Part shown: positions 16,984 to 24,841 of the stretch, piece by piece
How the letters are laid out: every line of letters begins with the position of its first letter
Numbering within the stretch: position 1 is the stretch's first letter
Origin: Chthoniobacterales bacterium
GTDB taxonomy: Bacteria; Verrucomicrobiota; Verrucomicrobiia; Chthoniobacterales; UBA10450
DNA: 33,397 bases
Reading direction: 5' to 3'
Assembly (NCBI GenBank): GCA_025935755.1
Contig: JAICUQ010000017.1
Location: 1-33,397, forward strand
Program-made: the position numbers and the translations under genes
Notes under the pieces: generated by a model
Databases searched by the model: none
What the model was told of the DNA's origin: nothing
Seen by the model: only the letters and a program-made list of their open reading frames with translations

Positions 16984-18207
16984 ATGAAGTGGATTTGTTG
17001 TCAGCTCGGTGCCAGAGAACATTACGCGATCCCACGTGCATTGTTTTCCCGCGGCTTGCTCGACTGTCTTGTTACCGATGCCTGGGTTCCGGCTGCAAGT
17101 TTTCTGGCCCAATTCCCTACGGGCAATCTCGCAGATCGGTTTCATAACGAGCTAAGTAATGCGCGCGTAATTTCCTTCAATCGCTCCGTCATCATGTTCG
17201 AAATGCTTGCACGCGTGAGGCGACTCTCAGAATGGCAAACAATCGTTAAGCGCAACGAGTGGTTTCAACGCAAAGTCGTCAGTGCTATTAAGGCTAAGGT
17301 TTCAGCTCTTAACAACCATCCCATTCTTTTGAGCTACAGCTACGCGGCGCTGAAACCATTTCGCCTGGCTAAGGCACGGGGATGGAAAACGCTGCTTGTT
17401 CAGATTGATCCTGGTCCTGAGGAAGAAAGAATCGTGGCAGAGGAGGCGGCGCGGGTACCCGCGCTCGCCGGCAGCTGGCAGCGTGCTCCGAAAGAATATT
17501 GGGCCGCCTGGCGTGAGGAGTGCAACCTTGCAGATCGCATCGTCGTCAATTCCGAATGGACCCGAGAAGGTTTGGTACGCTGCGGCATTCCGAACGGGAA
17601 ATTATGCGTGATACCTTTGGCGTACGAAGCTGTGCAGGTCGGAGATGAAACATCGCAAATCCGACAAAGTCGAACGTACCCTGTCCGTTTCACGCAAGAC
17701 CGGCCGATGCGTGTGCTTTTCCTTGGCCAGGTGAACTTGCGGAAGGGGATCGCCAGATTATTGGAAGCGGCTCGAAGTTTACGCGATGAACCTGTTGAAT
17801 TTTGGATGGTAGGTCCTGTTCAGATCACAAATAGCGCGGCCGAAGGAGATAATCCGCGCGTAAAATGGTTGGGCCCGGTGACCCGAAACCAGGCAGCTGA
17901 CAAATACAGATCTGCCGATGTATTTATTCTTCCGACGCTGTCGGATGGATTCGCGATCACACAGCTCGAGGCGCAAGCGTACGGGTTGCCGGTCATTTCA
18001 TCCAAATTTTGTGCAAGTGCGGTTCAGAACGGGCGCAACGGAATCGTTCTCGAAGGACCTACTGCGGCGTGCATCGCAGCTGCAATTCGCGACTGCGTCG
18101 CGAACCCGAAGCGGCTGGAAACATTCGCCGCGAGCTCGGGCCTGCCGAATCAATTCACAATGGATACGCTTGGTCAGCGCCTGCAGGAGCTTGGCTCGAC
18201 ACTTTAG
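16984..18207 (+). CDS. Glycosyltransferase family 4
   Basis: This protein has 407 residues. The N-terminal half is MKWICCQLGAREHYAIPRAL, a conserved start seen in polysaccharide GT4 enzymes. The donor half starts at MRVLFLGQVNLRKGIARLL, and the catalytic pair is DGFAITQLEAQAYGLP, where Asp321 stands for the first Glu and Glu329 for the second. The second half (from about residue 240) is a typical Glycos_transf_1 domain. The ribosome site AGGA (16973-16976), seven bases before ATG 16984, lies just beyond the palindromic element. The next gene, a Wzy-like polymerase, starts 71 bases later. Confidence 0.87.
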   Translation: MKWICCQLGAREHYAIPRALFSRGLLDCLVTDAWVPAASFLAQFPTGNLADRFHNELSNARVISFNRSVIMFEMLARVRRLSEWQTIVKRNEWFQRKVVSAIKAKVSALNNHPILLSYSYAALKPFRLAKARGWKTLLVQIDPGPEEERIVAEEAARVPALAGSWQRAPKEYWAAWREECNLADRIVVNSEWTREGLVRCGIPNGKLCVIPLAYEAVQVGDETSQIRQSRTYPVRFTQDRPMRVLFLGQVNLRKGIARLLEAARSLRDEPVEFWMVGPVQITNSAAEGDNPRVKWLGPVTRNQAADKYRSADVFILPTLSDGFAITQLEAQAYGLPVISSKFCASAVQNGRNGIVLEGPTAACIAAAIRDCVANPKRLETFAASSGLPNQFTMDTLGQRLQELGSTL

Positions 18208-18278
18208 CGATCGACCCAACCAACGACGACTTTGAGTTTCACGTTTGTGCCTTACAATGTTCGCCTCGCCTTCCGCTC

Positions 18279-19676
18279 ATGGTTACGCATGAAGTAACGT
18301 TCTATCTTGCTGCCGCTGCGTTGCTCGTACTGACGGTGGAGAGCTGTATAAAGCTACTGAACGGGGACAGCTTTTCGATCTCGCTGGCCGTATATGTCAC
18401 CGTGTTCGGGTGGTATTTTGTCGATCCTTTTATCAATCCAGAGCAGTACGAATATGTTCCTTCGTATTTGATTAATCAAAGTTACGGGCAGGTATTCTTG
18501 TTCCTGGTTGGGTATCGGTTTTTCATGCCCGTCGCGGTGCGTTGGATCGTTCGGCGGCGAGATAGCGCGGCTTTTCGTCCGCAACGCTTTGCTCCCGAGC
18601 AGATCTTGATTACTGCCGGAGCGATCTGGTTTGTGCTTCTGGTGATCGGTATCTACCGGCTAAACGGTGATGTAATCGGAGCTCTGTTTCCGGTGGATTC
18701 GCGCTCAGGCGCAACGATGTGGGGGCGCGGCGCAATAGACACCTCTGGATCTGGATTTCTCGTCGCCTCCGCCGGTTATATGTTCAATGCAGTTACTGCG
18801 TTTCTTGGCGTTCTGATATTCTTTCAGCGCACCACTTTCTGGCGACTGGTCGCGGGCGCGATGTTTGTTATTTCGCTCCCTTACTTCATGCTGGAGGGAG
18901 CACGCAGCCATTTCCTTGCCGTGATCTTGCCGTTCATCATCACCTATTTGTTTTATGGCCGGCATCCGCTGATCATCAAAGTCGCGATTCTGGCGGGGGC
19001 ATTCGTGTGCCTCGATGAAGGGTTCAAACTGGTCACGGCATTCCGAGGTACTGGTTTCAGAGAATTACTGGCTGCCGAGCATCCTTACGAGCTTGTCGAT
19101 GAAGATTTGCGACAGAGCGGGCTGAACATGATTCAGGAGCTTTGTTTCGCCAATGCTTATCTTGGGTCGGGTGCGGCAACTCCGGCCTATGGTGGGCGAT
19201 ATCTCAACGAGCTGCTTAACTTCGTTCCGCGCGTCATTTGGCCCTCAAAGCCACTGATCGGATTCGACTACGCGAAATGGCGCGGCTTAGAAACCCCGGA
19301 CGGCGGAATTTACGCGACGATTTCCACCGGGATGATTGGCGGTGGTGTTTTGAATTTTGGTACGTTCTTTGGACCAATCGCCGCTGGCATTATCATGGCG
19401 ATTTGGACTGGTCTGCTCATCCTGTGGTGGCAACAACGAACTTCGCTTTTGCGCCTGATGCTGTTCATGCTCGGTGCGGGTCTTACCTTTAATCTCGGTC
19501 GAGACATCACGCTTCTGGTCCTTTGGCCTGTCGTCTTTGCGTACTGTTTCATTCGTCTCATCGAGATCTGGTCGGCAAAACAGTCCCGCGTCCCGCAGAT
19601 CACAACGCGATCACCACATTTCACTGATCGAAATCTTCACCCGGCAGGTGCATCACCTGCTCGACTGCGTCGGTAG
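18279..19676 (+). CDS. wzy: Wzy-type oligosaccharide repeat-unit polymerase
   Basis: This is a 465-residue multi-pass membrane protein with roughly ten hydrophobic segments. The segment LNFVPRVIWPSKPLIGFDY (near residue 312) contains the P-R-x-x-W-P-x-K-P motif I associate with repeat-unit polymerases, and it lies in the large periplasmic loop. It is followed by ISTGMIGGGVLNFG and two more helices. Wzy joins lipid-linked repeat units in the periplasm. The frame is open for 90 codons further upstream, but that stretch overlaps the GT4 gene and lacks hydrophobic character, so I take ATG 18279. It is the last gene of region A and converges on the tRNA. The symbol is by function only. Confidence 0.82.
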   Translation: MVTHEVTFYLAAAALLVLTVESCIKLLNGDSFSISLAVYVTVFGWYFVDPFINPEQYEYVPSYLINQSYGQVFLFLVGYRFFMPVAVRWIVRRRDSAAFRPQRFAPEQILITAGAIWFVLLVIGIYRLNGDVIGALFPVDSRSGATMWGRGAIDTSGSGFLVASAGYMFNAVTAFLGVLIFFQRTTFWRLVAGAMFVISLPYFMLEGARSHFLAVILPFIITYLFYGRHPLIIKVAILAGAFVCLDEGFKLVTAFRGTGFRELLAAEHPYELVDEDLRQSGLNMIQELCFANAYLGSGAATPAYGGRYLNELLNFVPRVIWPSKPLIGFDYAKWRGLETPDGGIYATISTGMIGGGVLNFGTFFGPIAAGIIMAIWTGLLILWWQQRTSLLRLMLFMLGAGLTFNLGRDITLLVLWPVVFAYCFIRLIEIWSAKQSRVPQITTRSPHFTDRNLHPAGASPARLRR

Positions 19677-19699
19677 CGACTTTTCCAGCCGCGAGAAAT

Positions 19700-19772
19700 T
19701 GGAGGTAAGGGGATTCGAACCCCTGGCCTTCTCATTGCGAACGAGACGCTCTACCAGCTGAGCTATACCCCC
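19700..19772 (-). tRNA. tRNA-Ala (anticodon CGC)
   Basis: The minus strand folds into a full cloverleaf of 73 bases. The acceptor stem GGGGGTA pairs with TACCTCC and includes the G3-U70 wobble that identifies alanine tRNAs. The D arm is GCTC/GAGC, the anticodon stem TCTCG/TGAGA, the loop TTCGCAA (anticodon CGC, reading GCG), and the T arm AGGGG-TTCGAAT-CCCCT. The discriminator is A. CCA is not encoded. It faces the end of the Wzy gene. Confidence 0.95.
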
Positions 19773-19792
19773 GTCTTGCTGAAAGACGGAGG

Positions 19793-19821
19793 AATAAATG
19801 TGACAACAACCGCTTTGTCCA
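19793..19821 (-). promoter_or_regulatory. Candidate promoter of the tRNA-Ala gene
   Basis: On the minus strand TGGACA (19816-19821, five of six matches) is followed after 17 bases by TTTATT (19793-19798, four of six). The start of transcription would fall about 14 bases before the tRNA, so the tRNA has its own promoter rather than relying on the kinase transcript. By eye only. Confidence 0.45.
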
Positions 19822-19828
19822 CCTTCTT

Positions 19829-19848
19829 TGCGCGTGAGAAGACGCGCA
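19829..19848. terminator. Hairpin after the kinase gene, possible terminator without a U-tract
   Basis: TGCGCGT (19829-19835) and ACGCGCA (19842-19848) pair perfectly over seven bases with a six-base loop. It lies 22 bases after the minus-strand kinase stop. No T-run follows on either strand, so intrinsic termination is doubtful. Confidence 0.35.
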
Positions 19849-19869
19849 TCGCGGATTGACGACTGCCAC

Positions 19870-21366
19870 CTACAGCTCCATCGCGTGTGGTATCGTCCTC
19901 GCGCGCACGGTCTCCGCTTCTTCACTGGAGTGGGAAGGTGCGCCTGAGAGGTCCAATGACTTCATCGCTTCAGTGACAGACTTCATGGTGCCACTGTGCT
20001 CGCGAAGATCTTGAAAATCCGCAGAGGCGACGGCGTGGCGTGTCGATCGAGCGGGACCGCCGACCGAAAGCAAATGTGAAATCGTGAATATCGCGACCAG
20101 GTTTAGCATCGCTAGAAGGATGCTTGCTGCGAGCGCGCCGGCGAATTTTGGATTCCGCTTTGACCATTGCCAAACGCGTACGGGGGCTGCGATGCGCCGC
20201 GCAATAATGGGTCGTCCTTCCAGCCAACGCTCGAGATCTTCCGCTAGTTCACCCGCGGAAAAATAGCGCGCGTCTGGTTCGCGCTCCAAGCATTTCGCAC
20301 AAATCATTTCCAGATCACGATCGACTTCAGGAGCAAATGTTCTCAGTCTTGGAGCAGTTTTCTCGCTCGCTTCCTTGATGACCGCCAAGGCGTTTTCACC
20401 GACGAAAGGCGCTCGTCCTGCGAGCAGATAGAAAAGCAAAGCGCCGATACCATAGATATCCGCGGCGGCGCTTAGATCTTTTGCCGGGCCGTGTGCCTGC
20501 TCCGGAGCAATGAAACCGGGTGTGCCGAAACTGGTCATCGTTCGTGTAAGATCAGTGCGCGTTTCGAGGGATTTAGCGAGACCGAAATCGCTCACCAACG
20601 GTTCGCCGAAGTCGTCCAACAAAATATTTCCAGGTTTCAGGTCACGGTGCAGAACGCCTTCGCGATGCGCGTATTGCATGGCGCGCGTCACTTTGGCAAT
20701 CAGACGGACGATCCGACGCGGATCACGCCGCAGGGTTTGTGCAACGTCCAATAAACTTCCGCCGGCCGCGTACTTCATTGTGAAGAACGGCAGGCCGTCT
20801 TCCGTTTCTCCGAGCTCGTAAATCGGCAGAATGTTAGGGTGACGAAGGCTTGCTACCGTCACAGCTTCGCGTCGAAACCGCTCGAGCGTGTCACGCGAAT
20901 CAGCGTGCACGCTTAGGATGCGTTTCAAAGAGACGATTCGTTGCGAGTTTCGTTGGCGAGCCCGGTAGATTACGCCCATTCCGCCACGTCCGATTTCCTG
21001 GAGTATCTGGTAGTTCCCGATGCGCCATTCGGTACCGCGGACATTTACTTCGTCCAGCGCCTCATCCCATTCTGCTGCATTTTCACCATCGCATTCGAGT
21101 CCCTGCTGGAGAACACAGCTTAAACAGCAGCCATGTGCCACACGAGCTGGCGACCCGCATCGTTTGCAGGGAATCACGTCAGATTGATCGTTAGAACGAA
21201 CAGGAACGTTGCGTGCGGGCATTGGAAATTGTCGAGACGCCTGCAGCAACTGTACAAACCGGCCGCAACTGCTAATACGCGAATGGATCGCGACTCCATC
21301 CGCTAATCGCCCAATGTGCGAATCAATATCCGCCGTCTGGGGAAACACCATGTCCTTATTTGCCAT
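19870..21366 (-). CDS. Membrane-anchored Ser/Thr protein kinase (PknB/Hanks type) with N-terminal zinc ribbon
   Basis: This protein has 498 residues. A zinc-ribbon-like C67-x2-C70...C81-x2-C84 precedes the kinase domain (about 118-385), which has the glycine loop IGRGGMG, Lys148, HRDLKPGN with Asp242, DFG with Asp260, and APE at 287-289. All catalytic residues are present. WLEGRPIIARR ends the domain, as in related kinases, and a single membrane helix (about 409-431) follows. Only ~67 residues lie beyond it, far shorter than the repeat-rich sensor regions usual in this group. The ATG 21366 has GAGGG upstream. It is divergent from an ECF-type sigma factor, the usual partner in these bacteria, and may sense the envelope. 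Confidence 0.92.
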   Translation of the reverse strand: MANKDMVFPQTADIDSHIGRLADGVAIHSRISSCGRFVQLLQASRQFPMPARNVPVRSNDQSDVIPCKRCGSPARVAHGCCLSCVLQQGLECDGENAAEWDEALDEVNVRGTEWRIGNYQILQEIGRGGMGVIYRARQRNSQRIVSLKRILSVHADSRDTLERFRREAVTVASLRHPNILPIYELGETEDGLPFFTMKYAAGGSLLDVAQTLRRDPRRIVRLIAKVTRAMQYAHREGVLHRDLKPGNILLDDFGEPLVSDFGLAKSLETRTDLTRTMTSFGTPGFIAPEQAHGPAKDLSAAADIYGIGALLFYLLAGRAPFVGENALAVIKEASEKTAPRLRTFAPEVDRDLEMICAKCLEREPDARYFSAGELAEDLERWLEGRPIIARRIAAPVRVWQWSKRNPKFAGALAASILLAMLNLVAIFTISHLLSVGGPARSTRHAVASADFQDLREHSGTMKSVTEAMKSLDLSGAPSHSSEEAETVRARTIPHAMEL

Positions 21367-21849
21367 ACCCGACCCTCACCCTTAAACGGAGGGCAATAGA
21401 GGCTTGGACTCATTGAAGAAGGGATCGTTCGACTTCGCGTATTCGATGAAATTTGCTCGATTACGGTGACTATCGCACAAGTTGAGATGGCTCCCTTGTG
21501 GATGAAAATTCCTGCCGGTGAATCGCTTACGAATGCGTAGCGGTCTGAGTTCGGGAGAGGCTTAGGGACATTCTCTGAATGGGTGTAAGCGAATCTCGGG
21601 TGGTACAATCAGAACGTCGCTCGTTGGGTTGTGGTGTTCTTGTTACATAAGAATGAAAGACATCGGATCCTTCGATTCGCCGCGCGGCTGTTGCGCATTA
21701 AAGTTTGCGGTTGGGCACGCGACGAAATGTTTAACCACTCAACCTGACACACAGCCACTAGACGGTTCCGCCGCGAATATCCTTAAAGTTTCTAACCACA
21801 CTGGAGCAACTCACCGCGTGCGTCCGCGATTGAAGCTCCTTTCGGACCG
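21367..21849. other. 483-base divergent intergenic region between kinase and sigma factor
   Basis: This should hold both promoters, but I see no strong sigma-70 match. An inverted repeat, GAATCGCTTAC (21520-21530) and GTAAGCGAATC (21585-21595), pairs at ten of eleven positions across a 54-base spacer and could be an operator. Frames on both strands here (21303-21608 minus, 21629-21856 plus) have no protein-like features. A non-standard ECF promoter is possible but cannot be recognised by eye. Confidence 0.35.
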
Positions 21850-22632
21850 GTGTTAAACGAATTTCATAACGACAGCACAACTTCCCCCGGCACGTTTGTC
21901 ACTACGTGTTGGAATCTGATTCTCTCGGGCGCGGACTCGAAACGTGGCGACCGCGAGATTCGTTCTGCGCTTGCAGAACTCTGCCGAATTTATTGGCGGC
22001 CGATTTTTTTCTTTGTAGCGCGGCGTGGTTATTCACCGGAGGACGCCGAGGACCTGACGCAAGATTTTTTCTTGAGGATACTGAAAGGTGATTGGCTTCA
22101 AAAGGCAGATCCCACGCGGGGCCGTTTTCGTTCGTTGCTACTGAAGTCCGTCCAAAATTTCTTAAATGATGCTGCCGACAAGATCAAAGCCCGAAAACGC
22201 GGCGGCGATGTAAACTTTGTTTCATGGGATCCCTGGATGACGGAGGCTCCCTCGGAATTGGCGCTTTCCAATGAGGCACTCAATTCGTGGACTGCGGAAA
22301 GACTGTTCGATGCGGGGTGGGCTGCGACGGTCGTACAACGCGCAATTCGCCGGCTCCGTGACGAATGTGAGCGCAAAGGGCGTCGGCGAGTTTTCGAGGT
22401 ACTCAATCCCTATCTGACTGCGGAACGAGATGACATTTCGTACGCGCATCTCGCGACGAAACTGCGAGTTGCGGAAGGCACCGTTAAAAAATTGCTTTAT
22501 CACATGCGGCAGCGGTATCGCTTTTTACTCCGGGACGAAGTGGCGCAAACAGTGGCGGATCCTTCCGAAGTGGAGGACGAACTGCGCTATCTGTGTGGCG
22601 CGCTCGCCGCGCGCTCGGCCGCAACGGCTTGA
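21850..22632 (+). CDS. ECF-type RNA polymerase sigma factor, Verrucomicrobia/Planctomycetes type
   Basis: This protein has 260 residues, longer than typical ECF sigma factors (about 180). Region 2 includes LCRIYWRPIFFFVARRGYS and PEDAEDLTQDFFLRIL (about residues 45-78), the form seen in large ECF factors of these phyla. Region 4 is the helix-turn-helix near 195-225, with YAHLATKLRVAEGTVKKLLY. It starts with GTG at 21850. It is divergent from a Ser/Thr kinase, and such pairs are commonly linked functionally: the kinase may phosphorylate the sigma factor. Whether it drives the flanking polysaccharide genes is inference. Confidence 0.88.
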   Translation: MLNEFHNDSTTSPGTFVTTCWNLILSGADSKRGDREIRSALAELCRIYWRPIFFFVARRGYSPEDAEDLTQDFFLRILKGDWLQKADPTRGRFRSLLLKSVQNFLNDAADKIKARKRGGDVNFVSWDPWMTEAPSELALSNEALNSWTAERLFDAGWAATVVQRAIRRLRDECERKGRRRVFEVLNPYLTAERDDISYAHLATKLRVAEGTVKKLLYHMRQRYRFLLRDEVAQTVADPSEVEDELRYLCGALAARSAATA

Positions 22633-22947
22633 TAAACTCCTCCGCTGCTCGAGCCATGGAGGTCATTCCGTAACTCTGGAGACGACTCGTTGGGCGTGGA
22701 CATAAAAATCTTGTGGACAAAAAAAGAGTCGGAACCTTCCGGCTTCGCTTCCGTAGAACTAACCGTGCGGGACATTCCAGGGTTTCAGAGGCGTCGTTCC
22801 TGACACAGCTAAAAACGGGTTCTCCCGCTTCTGAAATCTCGCGGGTGCCTAACAAGTAGGGACGCACTGTGGGCAATTCAAAGCAGCAGACAGTAAAGAT
22901 TCACCTTGCAGCTGCAGGCAGGTGACCAAGGGCGGCAGCCTGTCGTG
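22633..22947. other. 315-base non-coding stretch before the sugar transferase
   Basis: No gene was recognised. It holds a 17-base-spaced direct repeat, GTGGACATAAAAA at 22696 and GTGGACAAAAAAA at 22713, and a 10-base palindrome GGAACCTTCC at about 22731-22740. A small hairpin, CGGGTTCTCCCG near 22817-22828, has a T-run beside it when read on the minus strand. It presumably contains the promoter of region C, but no clear -35/-10 pair stood out. Confidence 0.3.
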
Positions 22948-23658
22948 ATGGGCTCAACGATAAAAACGATCGATATCGCCGGCGGCGTTCCGCTGAGTTC
23001 CGGCCAGACAGTACCTGTTTGGAAATCGGCTCTGGATGTGCTGTGCATTGTTGTTTCGGCGCCGTTGTGGCTTCCGCTGATGCTATTGCTAATGCTCGTT
23101 ACGCGATTGGCCTCGCCGGGTCCGGTTTTCTATCGACAACGTCGCGTCGGGTTAGGCGGCAGACAATTTTTGATCTGGAAATTCCGAACCATGAAGGTCA
23201 GCGCCGAGACTGAGACTCACGAACGTTATTTCGAAGAGTTGATGCGGACGAACTGTGTGATGACAAAGCTTGATGCGAATGGCGATCCCCGCCTCGCTCC
23301 GTTCGGCCGGATTCTCCGTGCCAGCGGCCTGGATGAGTTACCTCAAATTTTTAACGTGTTAGCAGGCGACATGAGCCTGGTTGGACCAAGGCCGTGTCTG
23401 CCGAATGAGTTTGCAAATTACGAGCCGTGGCAGCGCAAACGAGTTAACGCTTTGCCGGGGCTGACTGGCTTGTGGCAGGTGAACGGCAAAAACAAAACCA
23501 CTTTCAACGACATGATCAGAATGGACCTGGCTTATGCCAACAACATGTCGCTGCTCCTCGACATGAAAATTATGCTCAAGACCGCTGGCGTAATCGCTCG
23601 GGAAGTTTTCGAATGCCACCAGGAGTCGCGGCGTGCGCGGCACCCTTACAGCCCCTGA
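22948..23658 (+). CDS. Bacterial sugar transferase (polyprenyl-phosphate sugar-1-phosphate transferase, initiating)
   Basis: This protein has 236 residues from ATG 22948; a TTG at 22906 in the same frame is an alternative. A hydrophobic re-entrant helix (about residues 25-50) precedes SPGPVFYRQRRVGLGG and FRTMK. The catalytic dyad is Asp129-Glu130 in GLDELPQIFNVLAGD, followed by MSLVGPRPCLP and PGLTGLWQVNG. This is the PglC/WcaJ catalytic core without the long multi-helix N-terminus. It loads the first sugar-1-phosphate on undecaprenyl phosphate at the inner membrane and so starts repeat-unit assembly. It opens the second polysaccharide module. Confidence 0.92.
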   Translation: MGSTIKTIDIAGGVPLSSGQTVPVWKSALDVLCIVVSAPLWLPLMLLLMLVTRLASPGPVFYRQRRVGLGGRQFLIWKFRTMKVSAETETHERYFEELMRTNCVMTKLDANGDPRLAPFGRILRASGLDELPQIFNVLAGDMSLVGPRPCLPNEFANYEPWQRKRVNALPGLTGLWQVNGKNKTTFNDMIRMDLAYANNMSLLLDMKIMLKTAGVIAREVFECHQESRRARHPYSP

Positions 23659-23699
23659 CGAATCGGGTCCGTTCCACCGGGCAAGAGCTCAGAAATCGC

Positions 23700-24836
23700 A
23701 TGAAAAGATTGATTAGAGTAGGCGTACTTGGATGCGGGTATTGGGGACCGCTTCTGATTCGGAATTTTCGCAGCCTGGCGGACTGCCGGCTTAAGATTGT
23801 GTGCGACTTGGATGTTGCACGACTTAAACACGCATGTGCGATGTACTCCGATTTGGAAACGGTCACCGCTCCTGAACGGGTGATCGAGGGAACCGACATC
23901 GATGCGGTCGTGATCGCAACTCCAGTAAAGACGCATTACCCGTTGGCTAAGGCGAGCCTGCTGGCCGGCAAACACACATTCATCGAAAAACCGATGGCCG
24001 CGTCATCGGCCGAATGCGAGGAACTGATCGACATCGCGCGGCGCAAGGGGCTGATTTTAATGGTCGACCATACATTCTTGTACTCGGCTCCCGTGCGGAA
24101 AATCGCTGAAATCGTGCAGGCCGGAGACCTCGGTGAGATCCGCTATGTGAATTCACGACGGTTGAATTTGGGATTATTCCAAAAAGACATCAACGTCGCT
24201 TGGGACCTCGCGCCTCACGACATTTCAATCATCCTGCACATCCTCGGCGAGTTCCCGATCGCGGTTAATTGCCAGGGGAATGCTCATGTGAGTCCGGGTG
24301 TCGAGGATGTGACAAACATGTCGCTGTTCTTCCCGCACAAGCGGTTTGCAACCATCCAAAGCAGCTGGCTTGAGCCAAGGAAAATCCGCGAAATGACGAT
24401 CGTTGGTTCGCAACGGATGATTGTGTACGACGATTTGCAGACCCGCGAAAAAATTCGGATTTATGATGTCCGGGTGGTGCGACCCCCGCATTACGACACG
24501 TTCGCCGAGTTCCATTACTCCTATCATTACGGCGACAGCTACATCCCGCACCTGCAGCAGGAAGAGCCACTCAATCTGGCCTGCAAGCATTTCATTGAAT
24601 GCATCGAAATGAATTCACCACCGATCACCGGTGGCCGCCACGGGCTCGAGATGATCAAGGTGCTCGAGGGGGCTTCGGCTTCTCTGAAGATGAACGGCGC
24701 CCCATTCACGTTCGACGGGCGAAATGGGACTGACTTGATCTCTGTGCAATCAAACGGAGCGCGTTATGCGCCGCGGCAGCGAAGAACACCCAAAACGACG
24801 AGGAACGCACGCCTGTTAGTTCGTGGCGTTGCTTGA
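23700..24836 (+). CDS. Gfo/Idh/MocA family oxidoreductase (first of two paralogues)
   Basis: This protein has 378 residues. The NAD(P)-binding start is RVGVLGCGYWGPLLIRNF, the E-K-P of the family is at Glu96-Lys97-Pro98, and the active-site region is LAPHDISII with His173. Enzymes of this family oxidise or reduce sugar carbons; WlbA/WbpB-like members oxidise C3 of UDP-acetamidoglucuronate. ATG 23700 is preferred over the long upstream extension, which overlaps the transferase gene. A ~45-residue basic tail follows the family domain. Its stop overlaps a TTG in the next gene's frame as TTGA. The substrate is not known. Confidence 0.85.
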   Translation: MKRLIRVGVLGCGYWGPLLIRNFRSLADCRLKIVCDLDVARLKHACAMYSDLETVTAPERVIEGTDIDAVVIATPVKTHYPLAKASLLAGKHTFIEKPMAASSAECEELIDIARRKGLILMVDHTFLYSAPVRKIAEIVQAGDLGEIRYVNSRRLNLGLFQKDINVAWDLAPHDISIILHILGEFPIAVNCQGNAHVSPGVEDVTNMSLFFPHKRFATIQSSWLEPRKIREMTIVGSQRMIVYDDLQTREKIRIYDVRVVRPPHYDTFAEFHYSYHYGDSYIPHLQQEEPLNLACKHFIECIEMNSPPITGGRHGLEMIKVLEGASASLKMNGAPFTFDGRNGTDLISVQSNGARYAPRQRRTPKTTRNARLLVRGVA

Positions 24837-24841
24837 GAGCC

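Noticed and set aside
18009-18278. Upstream extension of the Wzy frame
   Set aside because: It runs inside the GT4 gene in another frame, is Arg/Ser-rich, and the first membrane helix begins only after ATG 18279.
21303-21608. Minus-strand frame of 101 codons overlapping the kinase start
   Set aside because: It has no family features, overlaps the well-supported kinase N-terminus and has unusual composition for a protein.
21629-21856. Plus-strand frame of 75 codons before the sigma factor
   Set aside because: It overlaps the sigma factor start, and no protein-like motif was seen.
22817-22834. Small hairpin with T-run on the minus strand, as a terminator
   Set aside because: The stem is only four base pairs, and no minus-strand gene lies just upstream that would need it.
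23472-23699. Upstream extension of the first Gfo/Idh/MocA gene
   Set aside because: It is antiparallel in character to the sugar transferase end that it overlaps, and the Rossmann start follows ATG 23700 directly.
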